Origin: Azonexus sp.
GTDB lineage: Bacteria; Pseudomonadota; Gammaproteobacteria; Burkholderiales; Rhodocyclaceae
DNA length: 17,755 bases
Direction of reading: 5' to 3'
NCBI GenBank assembly: GCA_031274715.1
Contig: JAISPT010000053.1
Coordinates: forward strand, 1-17,755
The translations under genes and the position numbers were made by a program. This document shows positions 1 to 7,413 of this stretch, one piece after another. The notes beneath the pieces are model-generated. The model saw only the letters and a list, made by a program, of their open reading frames with translations, searched no databases and had not been told where the DNA came from. Position 1 is the first letter of the stretch, and each line of letters begins with the position of its first letter.

Positions 1-1
1 T

Positions 2-1498
2 TCCTCGACTTCGATTTCGGCGGCTCTGGGCATGGCGCTGGCCGCCCGGCATAAAGGCGAGGAGCGCAAAGTGGTGGCCGTCATCGGCGACGGCGCAATG
101 TCGGCCGGCATGGCTTTCGAAGCGCTGAACAACGCAGGCGTTGCCGATACCGACATGCTGGTCATTCTCAATGACAACGAGATGTCGATTTCGCCGCCGG
201 TCGGCGCGCTGAACAAAATCCTGACCCGTCTGATGTCGGGCAAGACCTACAACGCCGCCCGCGAGGCCGGCCGCCACATGCTCGGCTTCGCGCCGCCGCT
301 GCTCGAACTGGCCCGCCGCGCCGAGGAGCACGTCAAGGGCATGATCGCCCCCGGCACGCTGTTCGAGGAATTCGGTTTCCATTACTACGGTCCGATCGAC
401 GGCCACGACCTCGACGCCCTGATCCCGACACTGGAAAACCTGAAGCAGCTCAAGGGGCCGAAGTTCCTGCACGTCATCACCAAGAAAGGTCAAGGCTACA
501 AGCTGGCCGAATCCGACCCCATCCTCTACCACGGCGTTGGCAAGTTCTCCGCCGACCAGGGCATCCCCACCGGCGGCAGCAAGCTGACCTACACCCAGGT
601 CTTCGGCGACTGGCTGTGCGACCAGGCCAAGGCCGATTCCAGGCTGGTCGCCATTACCCCGGCGATGGGTGAAGGCTCGGGCATGGTCCGCTTCGCCAGC
701 GAGTATCCCGACCGCTATTTCGACGTCGGCATCGCCGAGCAGCACGCCGTCACCTTCGCCGCCGGGCTGGCCTGCGAGGGCTTAAAGCCGGTCGTCGCCA
801 TCTACTCGACCTTCCTGCAGCGCGCCTACGATCAGTTGATCCACGACGTCGCACTGCAGAACCTGCCGGTCGTCTTCGCCGTCGACCGCGGCGGCCTGGT
901 CGGTGCCGACGGCCCGACCCACCACGGCACTTTCGACCTGTCGTTCGCCGCCTGCATCCCAAACCTGCTGGTGATGGCCCCGTCCGATGAGGCCGAATGC
1001 CGGCGCATGCTGGCCACCGCCTTCGCCTACGACGGCCCGGCCCTGGTCCGCTATCCGCGTGGCGGCGGCAACGGTACACCGCCCGGCCCTGGGCTCGACA
1101 CCTTGCCGCTCGGCAAGGGCGAAATCCGCCGCCGCGGCCGCAACGTCGCCCTGCTCGCCTTCGGCAGCCTGCTGCCGGATGCGCTGGAGGCCGGTGACGA
1201 GCTGGACGCCACGGTGACCAACATGCGCTTCGTCAAACCGCTCGACGTCGAGCTGATCGTCGAACTGGCCGGGAACCATTCACTGCTGGTCAGTATCGAA
1301 GAGAATGCCGTGATCGGTGGCGCCGGCTCGGAAATCGAGCGGATACTGGCCGAGCGCGGCATCTGCGTGCCGGTACTGCGCCTCGGCCTGCCCGACCGCT
1401 TCATCGACCACGGCGAACAAGGCCAGTTGCTGGCCGAACTCGGCCTGGACAAGGATGGCATCGTGCACGCCGTACGCCAACGCACCACCCGACAATAA
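2..1498 (+). CDS. dxs: 1-deoxy-D-xylulose-5-phosphate synthase, 5'-truncated by the window edge
   Basis: DXS condenses pyruvate with glyceraldehyde 3-phosphate to give DXP, the first step of the MEP isoprenoid pathway and a branch point to thiamine and pyridoxal; it is a cytosolic, thiamine-diphosphate-dependent enzyme. The reading frame is open from base 2 and begins inside the conserved SSTSISAALGMA segment, so roughly 120 N-terminal residues lie outside the window and about 498 are visible. The thiamine-diphosphate/magnesium motif GDG is encoded near position 86 and its partner NDN near 170. The pyrimidine-binding domain carries GIAEQHAVTF near 728-757, with the catalytic glutamate, and DRGGLVGADGPTHHG near 882-926. 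A C-terminal transketolase domain follows. The frame is intact to the TAA stop. folE2 starts 18 bases downstream on the same strand, so the two are probably co-transcribed. Identification is very secure. Confidence 0.97.
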   Translation, partial: SSTSISAALGMALAARHKGEERKVVAVIGDGAMSAGMAFEALNNAGVADTDMLVILNDNEMSISPPVGALNKILTRLMSGKTYNAAREAGRHMLGFAPPLLELARRAEEHVKGMIAPGTLFEEFGFHYYGPIDGHDLDALIPTLENLKQLKGPKFLHVITKKGQGYKLAESDPILYHGVGKFSADQGIPTGGSKLTYTQVFGDWLCDQAKADSRLVAITPAMGEGSGMVRFASEYPDRYFDVGIAEQHAVTFAAGLACEGLKPVVAIYSTFLQRAYDQLIHDVALQNLPVVFAVDRGGLVGADGPTHHGTFDLSFAACIPNLLVMAPSDEAECRRMLATAFAYDGPALVRYPRGGGNGTPPGPGLDTLPLGKGEIRRRGRNVALLAFGSLLPDALEAGDELDATVTNMRFVKPLDVELIVELAGNHSLLVSIEENAVIGGAGSEIERILAERGICVPVLRLGLPDRFIDHGEQGQLLAELGLDKDGIVHAVRQRTTRQ

Positions 1499-1516
1499 TT
1501 TTTCCCGAACAGCCCG

Positions 1517-2317
1517 ATGAACAGCCCCAGCCTCGCCATTCCCGACGTCCAAAGTTCCACCGACACCCGCCGTATCGCCATCAACAAGGTCGGCATCAAG
1601 TCGATCCGCCACCCGATCCGGGTTCGGGACAAATCCGCCGGCGTCCAGCACACGATCGCCGTGTTCAACATGTACGTCGGCCTGCCACACAACTTCAAGG
1701 GCACTCACATGTCCCGCTTCGTGGAAATCCTGAACAGCCACGAACGCGAAACCTCGGTCGAGAATTTCCCGGTCATGCTGCGCGACATGCTGGTCAAGCT
1801 GGAAGCCGAAACCGGCCACATCGAGACGAACTTCCCATACTTCATCAACAAGACGGCCCCGGTTTCCGGGGTACAGAGCCTGATGGACTACGACGTCACC
1901 TTCATCGGCGACATCAGCCACGGCCAGATCAGCACCTCGGTCCGCGTCGTCGTACCGGTGACCAGCCTATGCCCGTGCTCGAAAAAAATCGCCGAGCGCG
2001 GCGCTCACAACCAGCGCTCGCACGTCACCGTCACCGCCCGCACCAACGACTTCGTGTGGATCGAGGAACTGGTCGAGCTGGTCGAGCAGGAGGCTTCCTG
2101 CGAGCTGTTCGGCCTGTTGAAGCGCCCGGATGAGAAGTACGTCACCGAACGCGCTTACGACAATCCGAAATTCGTCGAGGACATGGTCCGCGACGTTGCC
2201 GCCCGGCTCAATGCCGAGCCCCGCATCGACGCCTACGTGGTCGAATCGGAGAACTTCGAGTCGATCCACAATCACTCGGCCTACGCGTTGATCGAGAAGG
2301 ATAAAACGGCTTCCTGA
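1517..2317 (+). CDS. folE2: GTP cyclohydrolase FolE2 (type IB)
   Basis: FolE2 converts GTP to 7,8-dihydroneopterin triphosphate, the first step of folate (and queuosine precursor) synthesis. It is the alternative to FolE, belongs to the tunnelling-fold enzymes and can use metals other than zinc. The 266-residue product is full length. It shows the family motif LCPCSK at residues 151-156, whose cysteine is a metal ligand in the family, followed by ERGAHNQRSH at 160-169, GDISHGQIST at 131-140, a glutamate in the VTERAYDNPKF segment near residue 211, and ESIHNHSAYA at 247-256. The ATG lies 18 bases after the dxs stop and has no obvious Shine-Dalgarno sequence, which suits translation coupled to dxs. 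Zur regulation is known for some folE2 genes, but I see no Zur-like operator in the short gap. The dxs-folE2 pairing is, as I recall, common in Betaproteobacteria. Confidence 0.95.
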   Translation: MNSPSLAIPDVQSSTDTRRIAINKVGIKSIRHPIRVRDKSAGVQHTIAVFNMYVGLPHNFKGTHMSRFVEILNSHERETSVENFPVMLRDMLVKLEAETGHIETNFPYFINKTAPVSGVQSLMDYDVTFIGDISHGQISTSVRVVVPVTSLCPCSKKIAERGAHNQRSHVTVTARTNDFVWIEELVELVEQEASCELFGLLKRPDEKYVTERAYDNPKFVEDMVRDVAARLNAEPRIDAYVVESENFESIHNHSAYALIEKDKTAS

Positions 2318-2367
2318 TCGATCACCGCGTTCTCACGACCGACAACAACGATCCGGGGAAAACGGCA

Positions 2368-2396
2368 ATAAAAAACAGGGCGCCGTGGCGCCCCGT
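2368..2396 (-). terminator. Rho-independent terminator of the rpsP-rimM-trmD-rplS operon
   Basis: Read on the minus strand, a GC-only hairpin (GGGCGC / GCGCCC with a four-base loop, arms within 2378-2393) is followed directly by a run of T (complement of the A-run at 2370-2375). It lies 27 bases beyond the rplS stop codon. On the plus strand the hairpin lacks a good T-run, so it is at best a weak terminator for folE2. Confidence 0.85.
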
Positions 2397-2422
2397 CTGC
2401 ATTTAGCGAATGCGAAAACCGA

Positions 2423-2797
2423 TTACACAGCGGCGGTTTTCTTGGCCGGCAGCTTTTCCTTGATGCGGGCGGACTTGCCAGAACGCTCGCGCAGGTAGTA
2501 CAGCTTGGCGCGACGCACGTCACCGCGGCGCTTGACCTCGATCGAGGCAACCAGCGGGGAATAGGTCTGGAAAGTACGTTCGACGCCCTCGCCGGAGGAA
2601 ATCTTGCGCACGGTGAAGCCCGAGTTCAGGCCACGGTTGCGCTTGGCGATGACGACGCCTTCGTAGGCCTGCAGACGCTCGCGGTTACCTTCCTTGACCT
2701 TCACCTGGACGACAACGGTATCGCCCGGGGCAAATTCGGGAATGGTCTTGCCCAGGCGGGCGATTTCTTCTTGTTCCAACTGCTGAATCAGGTTCAT
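2423..2797 (-). CDS. rplS: 50S ribosomal protein L19
   Basis: L19 sits at the interface between the large and small ribosomal subunits. The 124-residue product begins MNLIQQLEQEEIARL and contains the characteristic PEFAPGDTVVV segment (residues 20-30), RLQAYEGVVIAKRNRGLNSGFTVRKIS, and the highly basic RRGDVRRAKLYYLRER stretch, followed by a lysine-rich tail ending AKKTAAV. Length and content match the family (about 115-130 residues). An AAGGA Shine-Dalgarno sequence precedes the ATG at good spacing. It is the last gene of the conserved operon; trmD ends 25 bases upstream, and a clear terminator lies just downstream. Confidence 0.98.
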   Translation of the reverse strand: MNLIQQLEQEEIARLGKTIPEFAPGDTVVVQVKVKEGNRERLQAYEGVVIAKRNRGLNSGFTVRKISSGEGVERTFQTYSPLVASIEVKRRGDVRRAKLYYLRERSGKSARIKEKLPAKKTAAV

Positions 2798-2822
2798 GTG
2801 AGATCCTTCTTATCAAACATCA

Positions 2823-3587
2823 TTACTCACCGCATTGCTCCGCTCCGGAAATTTCCGTGAGGAGTTGCGTTTCCTCCGCAGTCAGACTGCGTTGCGCCAG
2901 TAAATCCGGCCGGCGCTTCCGGGTCCGCGCCAGCGACTCTTTGAGCCGCCAGCGACGAATTCTTTGGTGATCGCCGGAAAGCAGCACTTCCGGCACCGCC
3001 AGGTCGACATAGACCTCGGGCCGGGTGTAGTGCGGACAATCGAGCAGACCACCGACAAACGAATCTTCCACCGCCGAAGCGGCATCTCCAAGCACGCCCG
3101 GCAACTGGCGGACGACGGCATCGATCAACGCCATCGCCGGCAATTCACCACCGGACAGCACAAAATCCCCGATCGAAATTTCTTCATCGACACAGCGCTC
3201 GATCAAACGCTCGTCCACTCCTTCATAACGACCGCAGAGCAGGATCAACCCCTCTTCACCGGTCGCCAGCCGCATCACCCGTTCATGGGTCAGCGGCGCG
3301 CCCTGCGGCGAGAGGTAGATGACCCGGCTCTTGGCCAGCCCCACCTCGCGCTGCCGCGCCTTGGCCGCGGCAATCGCCTTTTCCAGCGGCCCCGGCTGCA
3401 TCACCATGCCCGGCCCACCGCCAAACGGCCGGTCGTCTACCCGCCGCCAGGCATTGTCGGCGAAATCCCGCGGATTCCAGCCCTGCCACACCCAGCGCCC
3501 CTCTTCCAGGGCACGCCGGGTAATACCGCTGTCGGTCACGGCGGCGAACATCTCCGGAAAGATGCTTACGCAGTCGAAGCGGATCAC
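2823..3587 (-). CDS. trmD: tRNA (guanine-37-N1)-methyltransferase TrmD
   Basis: TrmD methylates G37 next to the anticodon of certain tRNAs using S-adenosylmethionine, which prevents +1 frameshifting; it is a SPOUT-class trefoil-knot dimer. With the start chosen here the protein is 254 residues, the usual length. It shows DDRPFGGGPGMVMQPGPL (51-68), YLSPQGAPLTHERV (91-104), the cofactor-binding knot LLCGRYEGVDERLIE (116-130) and EISIGDFVLSGGELPAMALID (136-156), and DSFVGGLLDCPHYTRP (175-190). I chose the GTG at 3587 because it gives MIRFDCVSIFPEMF, the normal N-terminus, and makes a GTGA overlap with the rimM stop; a GGGGA sequence lies just upstream. Another in-frame GTG at 3602 would add five residues (MGKRL) and overlap rimM by 19 bases, which is less likely. 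Confidence 0.96.
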   Translation of the reverse strand: MIRFDCVSIFPEMFAAVTDSGITRRALEEGRWVWQGWNPRDFADNAWRRVDDRPFGGGPGMVMQPGPLEKAIAAAKARQREVGLAKSRVIYLSPQGAPLTHERVMRLATGEEGLILLCGRYEGVDERLIERCVDEEISIGDFVLSGGELPAMALIDAVVRQLPGVLGDAASAVEDSFVGGLLDCPHYTRPEVYVDLAVPEVLLSGDHQRIRRWRLKESLARTRKRRPDLLAQRSLTAEETQLLTEISGAEQCGE

Positions 3588-4096
3588 CAGTCGCTTCCCC
3601 ACTCGACACGAATTTGCCGCGCCGCCTGGTCTACCGCCAGCACCACCGCCGCCACGAAAGGCAGCAGGCGCTCACCACCGTCATCGTCGACGACTCGCAA
3701 GACGTCACTGGCACCGGTCTCGATCAGTCCAGCCACCGTGCCGAGCCGCTCGCCGGCGGTATTGACGACCTCCAAGCCAAGCAGATCGGCCCAGTAGAAC
3801 TCGTCCTCACCGGCCGCTGGCAGGGCCGCGCGCGGCGCGCCGACCAGAACCCCTTTCAGGGCCTCGGCGGCGGTGCGGTCGGCAACATCTTCGAGGGCGA
3901 CCACCAGACCATCGCCATGCACCTTCAATCCCTTCAGCGCCACTTCGCGCCACGGCTCGCCATCACGGGCAATCCACCAAAGCGGCATGCTTCCCCAAGA
4001 CAGGGGATCGTCGCCGAAAGGGATCAACCTGATCCAGCCACGAATCCCGTAGGGGTCGGCGAGCCGCCCCAGGACGACGATGTCGTTGCCGGACAA
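3584..4096 (-). CDS. rimM: 16S rRNA processing / 30S maturation factor RimM
   Basis: RimM binds ribosomal protein S19 and helps assemble the 30S head. The 170-residue product has the N-terminal RimM beta-barrel, opening IVVLGRLADPYGIRGWIRL near residues 6-24, and a C-terminal PRC-barrel from about residue 95 (DEFYWADLLGLEVVN, then GERLLPFV). The start must be the TTG at 4096. No ATG or GTG lies between the in-frame TAA at 4106-4108, which is also the rpsP stop, and the conserved N-terminus. The upstream ribosome-binding sequence is poor. The gene starts nine bases after rpsP, and its stop overlaps the trmD start. A weak TTG start in such a tight operon suggests translational coupling and lower output than the flanking ribosomal proteins; that is inference. 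Confidence 0.94.
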   Translation of the reverse strand: MSGNDIVVLGRLADPYGIRGWIRLIPFGDDPLSWGSMPLWWIARDGEPWREVALKGLKVHGDGLVVALEDVADRTAAEALKGVLVGAPRAALPAAGEDEFYWADLLGLEVVNTAGERLGTVAGLIETGASDVLRVVDDDGGERLLPFVAAVVLAVDQAARQIRVEWGSDW

Positions 4097-4105
4097 GGGG
4101 AAAAC

Positions 4106-4360
4106 TTAAGCTGCCTGCTGGGCAGTGTTCTGCTTGACCAGACGGAGGACGGTCGGCGACAGTTGGGCGCCGTTCTTCTGCCAGTAGGCCAGGCGCTCGG
4201 CGGAAATACGCAGTTTTTCGGCACTGCCGGAAGCCACCGGGTTGTAGAAGCCGATCCGCTCGACGAAACGGCCGTCGCGGCGGTTGCGAGAATCGGTGAC
4301 AACCAGATTGTAGAACGGGCGCTTCTTGGCGCCACCACGGGCAAGACGAATAACAACCAT
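4106..4360 (-). CDS. rpsP: 30S ribosomal protein S16
   Basis: S16 is an early-binding structural protein of the 30S subunit. The 84-residue product starts MVVIRLARGGAKKRPFYNLV and continues with DSRNRRDGRFVERIGFYNP (residues 23-41) and SAERLAYWQKNGAQLSPTVLRLVK (53-76), all diagnostic of the bacterial family. An AGGAAA Shine-Dalgarno sequence lies about ten bases before the ATG. It is the first gene of the operon, preceded by a strong promoter at 4395-4422 on the same strand. Confidence 0.98.
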   Translation of the reverse strand: MVVIRLARGGAKKRPFYNLVVTDSRNRRDGRFVERIGFYNPVASGSAEKLRISAERLAYWQKNGAQLSPTVLRLVKQNTAQQAA

Positions 4361-4394
4361 GAGATGGATTTCCTAGCTGGAAAAAAGACTTGGG

Positions 4395-4422
4395 ATTATA
4401 GCGCTTTAGCGAGGAAAAACAA
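4395..4422 (-). promoter_or_regulatory. sigma-70 promoter of the rpsP operon
   Basis: On the minus strand a perfect TATAAT (complement of 4395-4400) lies 16 bases downstream of TTGTTT (complement of 4417-4422). It sits about 35 bases before the rpsP ATG. The spacing, the perfect -10 box and the position in front of a ribosomal operon make it convincing. Confidence 0.8.
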
Positions 4423-4543
4423 GCCACTTGCCGCACTCCGGTGATTCCCGACGAGCAGCATCGCGGGTAAGCACGAAAGCGGCACTGGCCGAGGTGCAGC
4501 GCACTGGCGCACTGGCGAATTATTTGCTATTCATGCTTCTTCC

Positions 4544-6061
4544 ATGAGCACCTTACCCGAACCCTCACCCTCCCCTGCCGCCGAGGCCAGCATCAGGAAT
4601 ATCCTCGAGTGGCTGGCGGCAGCACATGATCGCAGCGGCAGCGACGATGCCGAGCAGCTCTACCGCCAGTTGCACAAGCTGCGCGGCACGCCGGTACCGA
4701 TTTTCCATCGCATCAAGCTACTCGATATGCTGCATGGCCATGTCGAGCGCGTCGTCAAGGCCGAACTGCCGTGTTTCCAGAAGATATCGCTGCCGGTTGC
4801 GCGCAAGATGCGCCAGCGGGTCAAGCAGGTCGTCGACCTGCTCGAACCTCTGACCCAGGATTACTTCAACTCACTGGCCGAACTGTTCGACCCCGAAGGC
4901 AGCAATTCGCTGCGCTCGCCCCACAACTCGCTGCTGCGCGCCATGCAGGGCATTGGCTGGCAGATCAAGATCAATCACCTGGTCGCCGCACCGACCGGCG
5001 TCGGCCTGTGGCAGCAATTGCATGCCGCCTTCCGTACCGCCCGGCGCTTCGGCCTAGAGGCCATTCCCGGTCCGCGCGGCAGCGCCAGCATCGAGCGCGC
5101 CTACACCGACATCCTGCTCGCCGCGACTGCGCAGCCAGCCTCTTTCTCGGCCAGCGAACTGAAATTCATCAACGACTACATCGAGGCTAGCCCACTCGGC
5201 GTCGAGTTGTCCGAAACACCGCCGACCGGTGCCGATGCCGTTTTCTGGATCGATCTCGACCGGGACTTTCCCGCTCATGCGCTGATCCGCCGCCTGCCGG
5301 CAGCCGAGTCGCTACCGCTGTACTTCGCCTGCGACGCCATCGCCGCCGAAGCACGGCGCCAACTTGGCGAGCTTGAGCACGGCACCAGCGCCGCCGACCT
5401 CGATCTGCCGGCCTTCGCCGAAACCCGGGCCGGCCACGGCGTGCTGCGGCGCCTGACCAAGCTCTGGGGCAAGCCGGCCAAGCGGCGTTTTCCGCGGCGG
5501 CGGCAATCGTATCGCGCCAACCTCTGCCTCGGCCTGGACAATCTGTGGCGGCTGATGCGGCATACCGGCAGCCCGGTCCCGCTGAGCGAATGGATGGTCA
5601 CCAACGAAAGCCCGGACGGCTATGCGCTGATGCATGTCAGCGGCAACACCGACGATCTGCGCATCGGCGACGTGGTAGCGTTGCAGGCGATCGACGAACA
5701 GGATGATGACGGCAACGCGCCGCAGCGTATCTGCATCATCCGCTGGGCCATTTCGGAAAACCCGGAGCACATCGAGCTCGGCCTGCAACTGATCGCCCCC
5801 CGCGCCATCGCCGCCGAAATCGCCCAGCCCTACGAACTGGACGCCGGCCGCGTGGCCGTGCTGATCCTGCCCGAGACGCCGCCCCTACGCCTGTCCGAAT
5901 CGCTGCTACTGGCCCCGGGCAAGATTCAGAACGCCGGCGCGCCGCTGATTCTGCTGGTCGAAAAAGACAATCTGCTGATCCGCGAGATTCGCACCGAGAA
6001 CCTCGACGAGCAGACCAGCAGCATCGAACTGTTCAGCGTTGCGCCGGACCATTCAGCCTAG
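4544..6061 (+). CDS. Uncharacterised protein with a possible divergent C-terminal PilZ domain
   Basis: I do not recognise a named family for this 505-residue, apparently soluble protein; it has no signal peptide and no membrane helix. Residues 1-300 look mostly helical (for example HRIKLLDMLHGHVERVV at 55-71). The C-terminal part looks like an alternation of strands. There R320-x-x-x-R324 is followed 30 residues later by N354-E-S-P-D-G359, which fits the PilZ signature RxxxR plus (D/N)xSxxG. After it come LRIGDVVAL (372-380) and IIRWAISENPEHIELGLQL (398-416), resembling the PilZ strand that leads to GLxF. A c-di-GMP effector role is therefore plausible but unproven. The ATG has no strong ribosome-binding site. 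The gene diverges from rpsP across 183 bases, and its last 29 bases overlap the end of the opposing yihY gene. Confidence 0.8.
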   Translation: MSTLPEPSPSPAAEASIRNILEWLAAAHDRSGSDDAEQLYRQLHKLRGTPVPIFHRIKLLDMLHGHVERVVKAELPCFQKISLPVARKMRQRVKQVVDLLEPLTQDYFNSLAELFDPEGSNSLRSPHNSLLRAMQGIGWQIKINHLVAAPTGVGLWQQLHAAFRTARRFGLEAIPGPRGSASIERAYTDILLAATAQPASFSASELKFINDYIEASPLGVELSETPPTGADAVFWIDLDRDFPAHALIRRLPAAESLPLYFACDAIAAEARRQLGELEHGTSAADLDLPAFAETRAGHGVLRRLTKLWGKPAKRRFPRRRQSYRANLCLGLDNLWRLMRHTGSPVPLSEWMVTNESPDGYALMHVSGNTDDLRIGDVVALQAIDEQDDDGNAPQRICIIRWAISENPEHIELGLQLIAPRAIAAEIAQPYELDAGRVAVLILPETPPLRLSESLLLAPGKIQNAGAPLILLVEKDNLLIREIRTENLDEQTSSIELFSVAPDHSA

Positions 6062-6866
6062 CCGCCAGCAGACCGCCGAACAGCACGATCGCCCACGACA
6101 GGTGGAGCCAGATGAGAAAGATCGGCACGGCCGCCAAGGCACCGTAGATGCTCCGGAACATGCCCGAGGTGCTCAAGTAGAGTTCGAACAGCTTCTGCAT
6201 GGCCACCACCGCCAGCGCCGCAAAGGTGCCGCCGACCAGCGCCGCGCGCCGGGTCACCCGGGTATTCGGCACGGCATAGTAGAGAAAGGCGAAGAACAGG
6301 CCGAGCAGCAGCACCGAGGTGCCTTTCGACAGCAGCAGGCGGACCCAGTCCGGCCAGTCGATGATGCCCAGCGAAATGCTGACCGCCATCGAGATGGCCA
6401 AGGCGATGGCGCCGAGGATGAACGGCCAGACCGTCATCACGAAGGCGTACAAGCCAAGGCGGGCGGCCAGCGGACGCGGCTCGACCCGCCACAGGTGATT
6501 AAAGGTGCGCTCGATGGTGTACAACAGCATGAAATCGGTCAGGCCGAGCAACAGCAAGCCGGCCACGGTCAGTTCCTGCGCCCGGTGGGAGAAACGGCCG
6601 ATGCCGCCGGCGATGGTGCCGGCGGCGGCGCTGGGCAGCAGCGTTTCGCGCAACAGCGGCTGCAAGCGGCCAAGGAGCAGGTCGAAATAGGGTACCGCAT
6701 CGGCCACCGCCACAATCACCGCAACCAGCGGCACCAGCGCCAGCAGCGTGGTGAAGGCCAGGGCAGCGCTGGTTTGCAGCATGTTCTCGCTGAAGAAACG
6801 GTGGACAATGCCGTCGGCCGGCGCCGACGGGCGACGGGAGCGGCGATAGCGGGAACGGGTCAGCAT
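6033..6866 (-). CDS. YihY/BrkB family inner-membrane protein
   Basis: This 277-residue polytopic protein belongs to the YihY/virulence-factor-BrkB family, once misnamed ribonuclease BN; its biochemical role is unsettled. Family features are FFSENMLQTSAALAFTTLLAL at the start of the first membrane segment (about residues 25-55), RTFNHLWRVEPRP in mid-protein, the VPNTRVTRRAALVGG loop, and a C-terminal membrane pair containing YGALAAVPIFLIWLHLSWAI. About six membrane helices are expected and can be seen. I chose the ATG at 6866 (MLTRSRYRRS); the frame stays open upstream for another 150 codons, but that extension is arginine- and alanine-rich shadow of DUF2069 on the other strand. The 3' end overlaps the converging gene by 29 bases. 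Confidence 0.92.
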   Translation of the reverse strand: MLTRSRYRRSRRPSAPADGIVHRFFSENMLQTSAALAFTTLLALVPLVAVIVAVADAVPYFDLLLGRLQPLLRETLLPSAAAGTIAGGIGRFSHRAQELTVAGLLLLGLTDFMLLYTIERTFNHLWRVEPRPLAARLGLYAFVMTVWPFILGAIALAISMAVSISLGIIDWPDWVRLLLSKGTSVLLLGLFFAFLYYAVPNTRVTRRAALVGGTFAALAVVAMQKLFELYLSTSGMFRSIYGALAAVPIFLIWLHLSWAIVLFGGLLAARLNGPAQR

Positions 6867-6873
6867 GGGCCCG

Positions 6874-6879
6874 TATAAT
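6874..6879 (+). promoter_or_regulatory. Perfect -10 box, probable promoter of the DUF2069 gene
   Basis: A perfect TATAAT lies eight bases before an ATG at 6888 and about 100 bases before the DUF2069 start. No convincing -35 hexamer is present at 16-18 bases upstream, so it would be a weak or activator-dependent promoter. The box lies in the spacer just outside the divergent yihY start. Confidence 0.4.
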
Positions 6880-6887
6880 AGCCGACC

Positions 6888-6989
6888 ATGCGCAACACCC
6901 ATGTCTCCAACATCCCCGGCAATCCGCCAGCGGTCCATGCTGATACCCTCCTCGCCACCTTCGCCGCCAAACCGGGAGTCATATGGTGA
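6888..6989 (+). other. Possible 33-codon upstream ORF before DUF2069
   Basis: An ATG-initiated frame encoding 33 residues (MRNTHVSNIPGNPP... to ...AAKPGVIW) ends in a TGA that overlaps the start of the DUF2069 gene at 6983. About 73% of its third codon positions are G or C, which is compatible with coding but also with local composition. Its ATG would lie almost at the transcription start predicted from the TATAAT box at 6874, implying a leaderless message. No family similarity is recognised. It may be a leader peptide, a gene remnant or chance. Confidence 0.25.
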
Positions 6990-7342
6990 ACGCCACCCGC
7001 TGGCAGACGCTGACCAGCGCCAGCCTGATCGCCCTGATCTTCCTGTGCCTGGCGTGGGAAGGCTGGCTGGCGCCACTACGCCCCGGCGGCTCGTGGCTGA
7101 CGCTGAAAGCCGCCGTGCTGTTGCTGCCGCTGTTTGGCATACTGCGTGGCAAGCGCTACACCTACAAATGGCTGTCGCTGCTGATCCAGCTCTACCTGCT
7201 CGAAGGACTGACCCGCGCCACCAGCGACCGTGGCCTGGCGCAATGGCTGGCGGTCGGCGAAACGCTGCTGGCGATGACGGTCTTCGTCGCGGCCATCCTC
7301 TACATCCGCAGCACACGACCCCAAACCACCGGGGAAAACTGA
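6983..7342 (+). CDS. DUF2069 family small membrane protein
   Basis: This 119-residue protein is almost all membrane: helices run at about residues 13-29, 40-56, 62-78 and 88-107. The sequence LAWEGWLAPLRPGGSWLTLK (23-42) and the RGKRYTYKWLSLLIQLYLLEG stretch (55-75) are typical of DUF2069, a proteobacterial family of unknown function. A GGGAG sequence precedes the ATG by four bases; a GTG one codon downstream has slightly better spacing and would shorten the protein by two residues. It diverges from yihY, an arrangement I recall in related Betaproteobacteria. Function unknown. Confidence 0.88.
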   Translation: MVNATRWQTLTSASLIALIFLCLAWEGWLAPLRPGGSWLTLKAAVLLLPLFGILRGKRYTYKWLSLLIQLYLLEGLTRATSDRGLAQWLAVGETLLAMTVFVAAILYIRSTRPQTTGEN

Positions 7343-7350
7343 GACTGCTT

Positions 7351-7364
7351 TCCGGAAAACGACC
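7351..7364 (+). repeat. Left copy of a short imperfect direct repeat flanking the foreign gene
   Basis: TCCGGAAAACGACC here and TCCTGAAACGACC at 8216-8228 differ by one substitution and one deleted A. The pair brackets the AT-rich MmcQ/YjbR gene. It may be an insertion scar, but such short similarity can arise by chance. Confidence 0.25.
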
Positions 7365-7413
7365 CGATAGCGCTCACATTAACCTGGTTGATGGGAGCTT
7401 GCGCAGAGGCTCC

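Noticed and set aside
3614..4444. 276-codon plus-strand frame across rimM and rpsP
   Set aside because: It covers two certain ribosomal/assembly genes on the minus strand and has no family features of its own.
6039..6878. 279-codon plus-strand frame antisense to yihY
   Set aside because: Composition is dominated by Gln, Arg, His and Gly, the usual mirror of Leu/Ala-rich membrane codons; yihY on the other strand has clear family motifs.
6867..7316. Apparent 150-residue N-terminal extension of YihY
   Set aside because: It is antisense to DUF2069, arginine- and alanine-rich, and the normal family N-terminus begins at 6866.
6865..7413. Apparent 183-residue N-terminal extension of the MmcQ/YjbR protein
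   Set aside because: The extension overlaps yihY's start and the whole DUF2069 gene in another frame and is low-complexity; the true start with a ribosome-binding site is at 7414.
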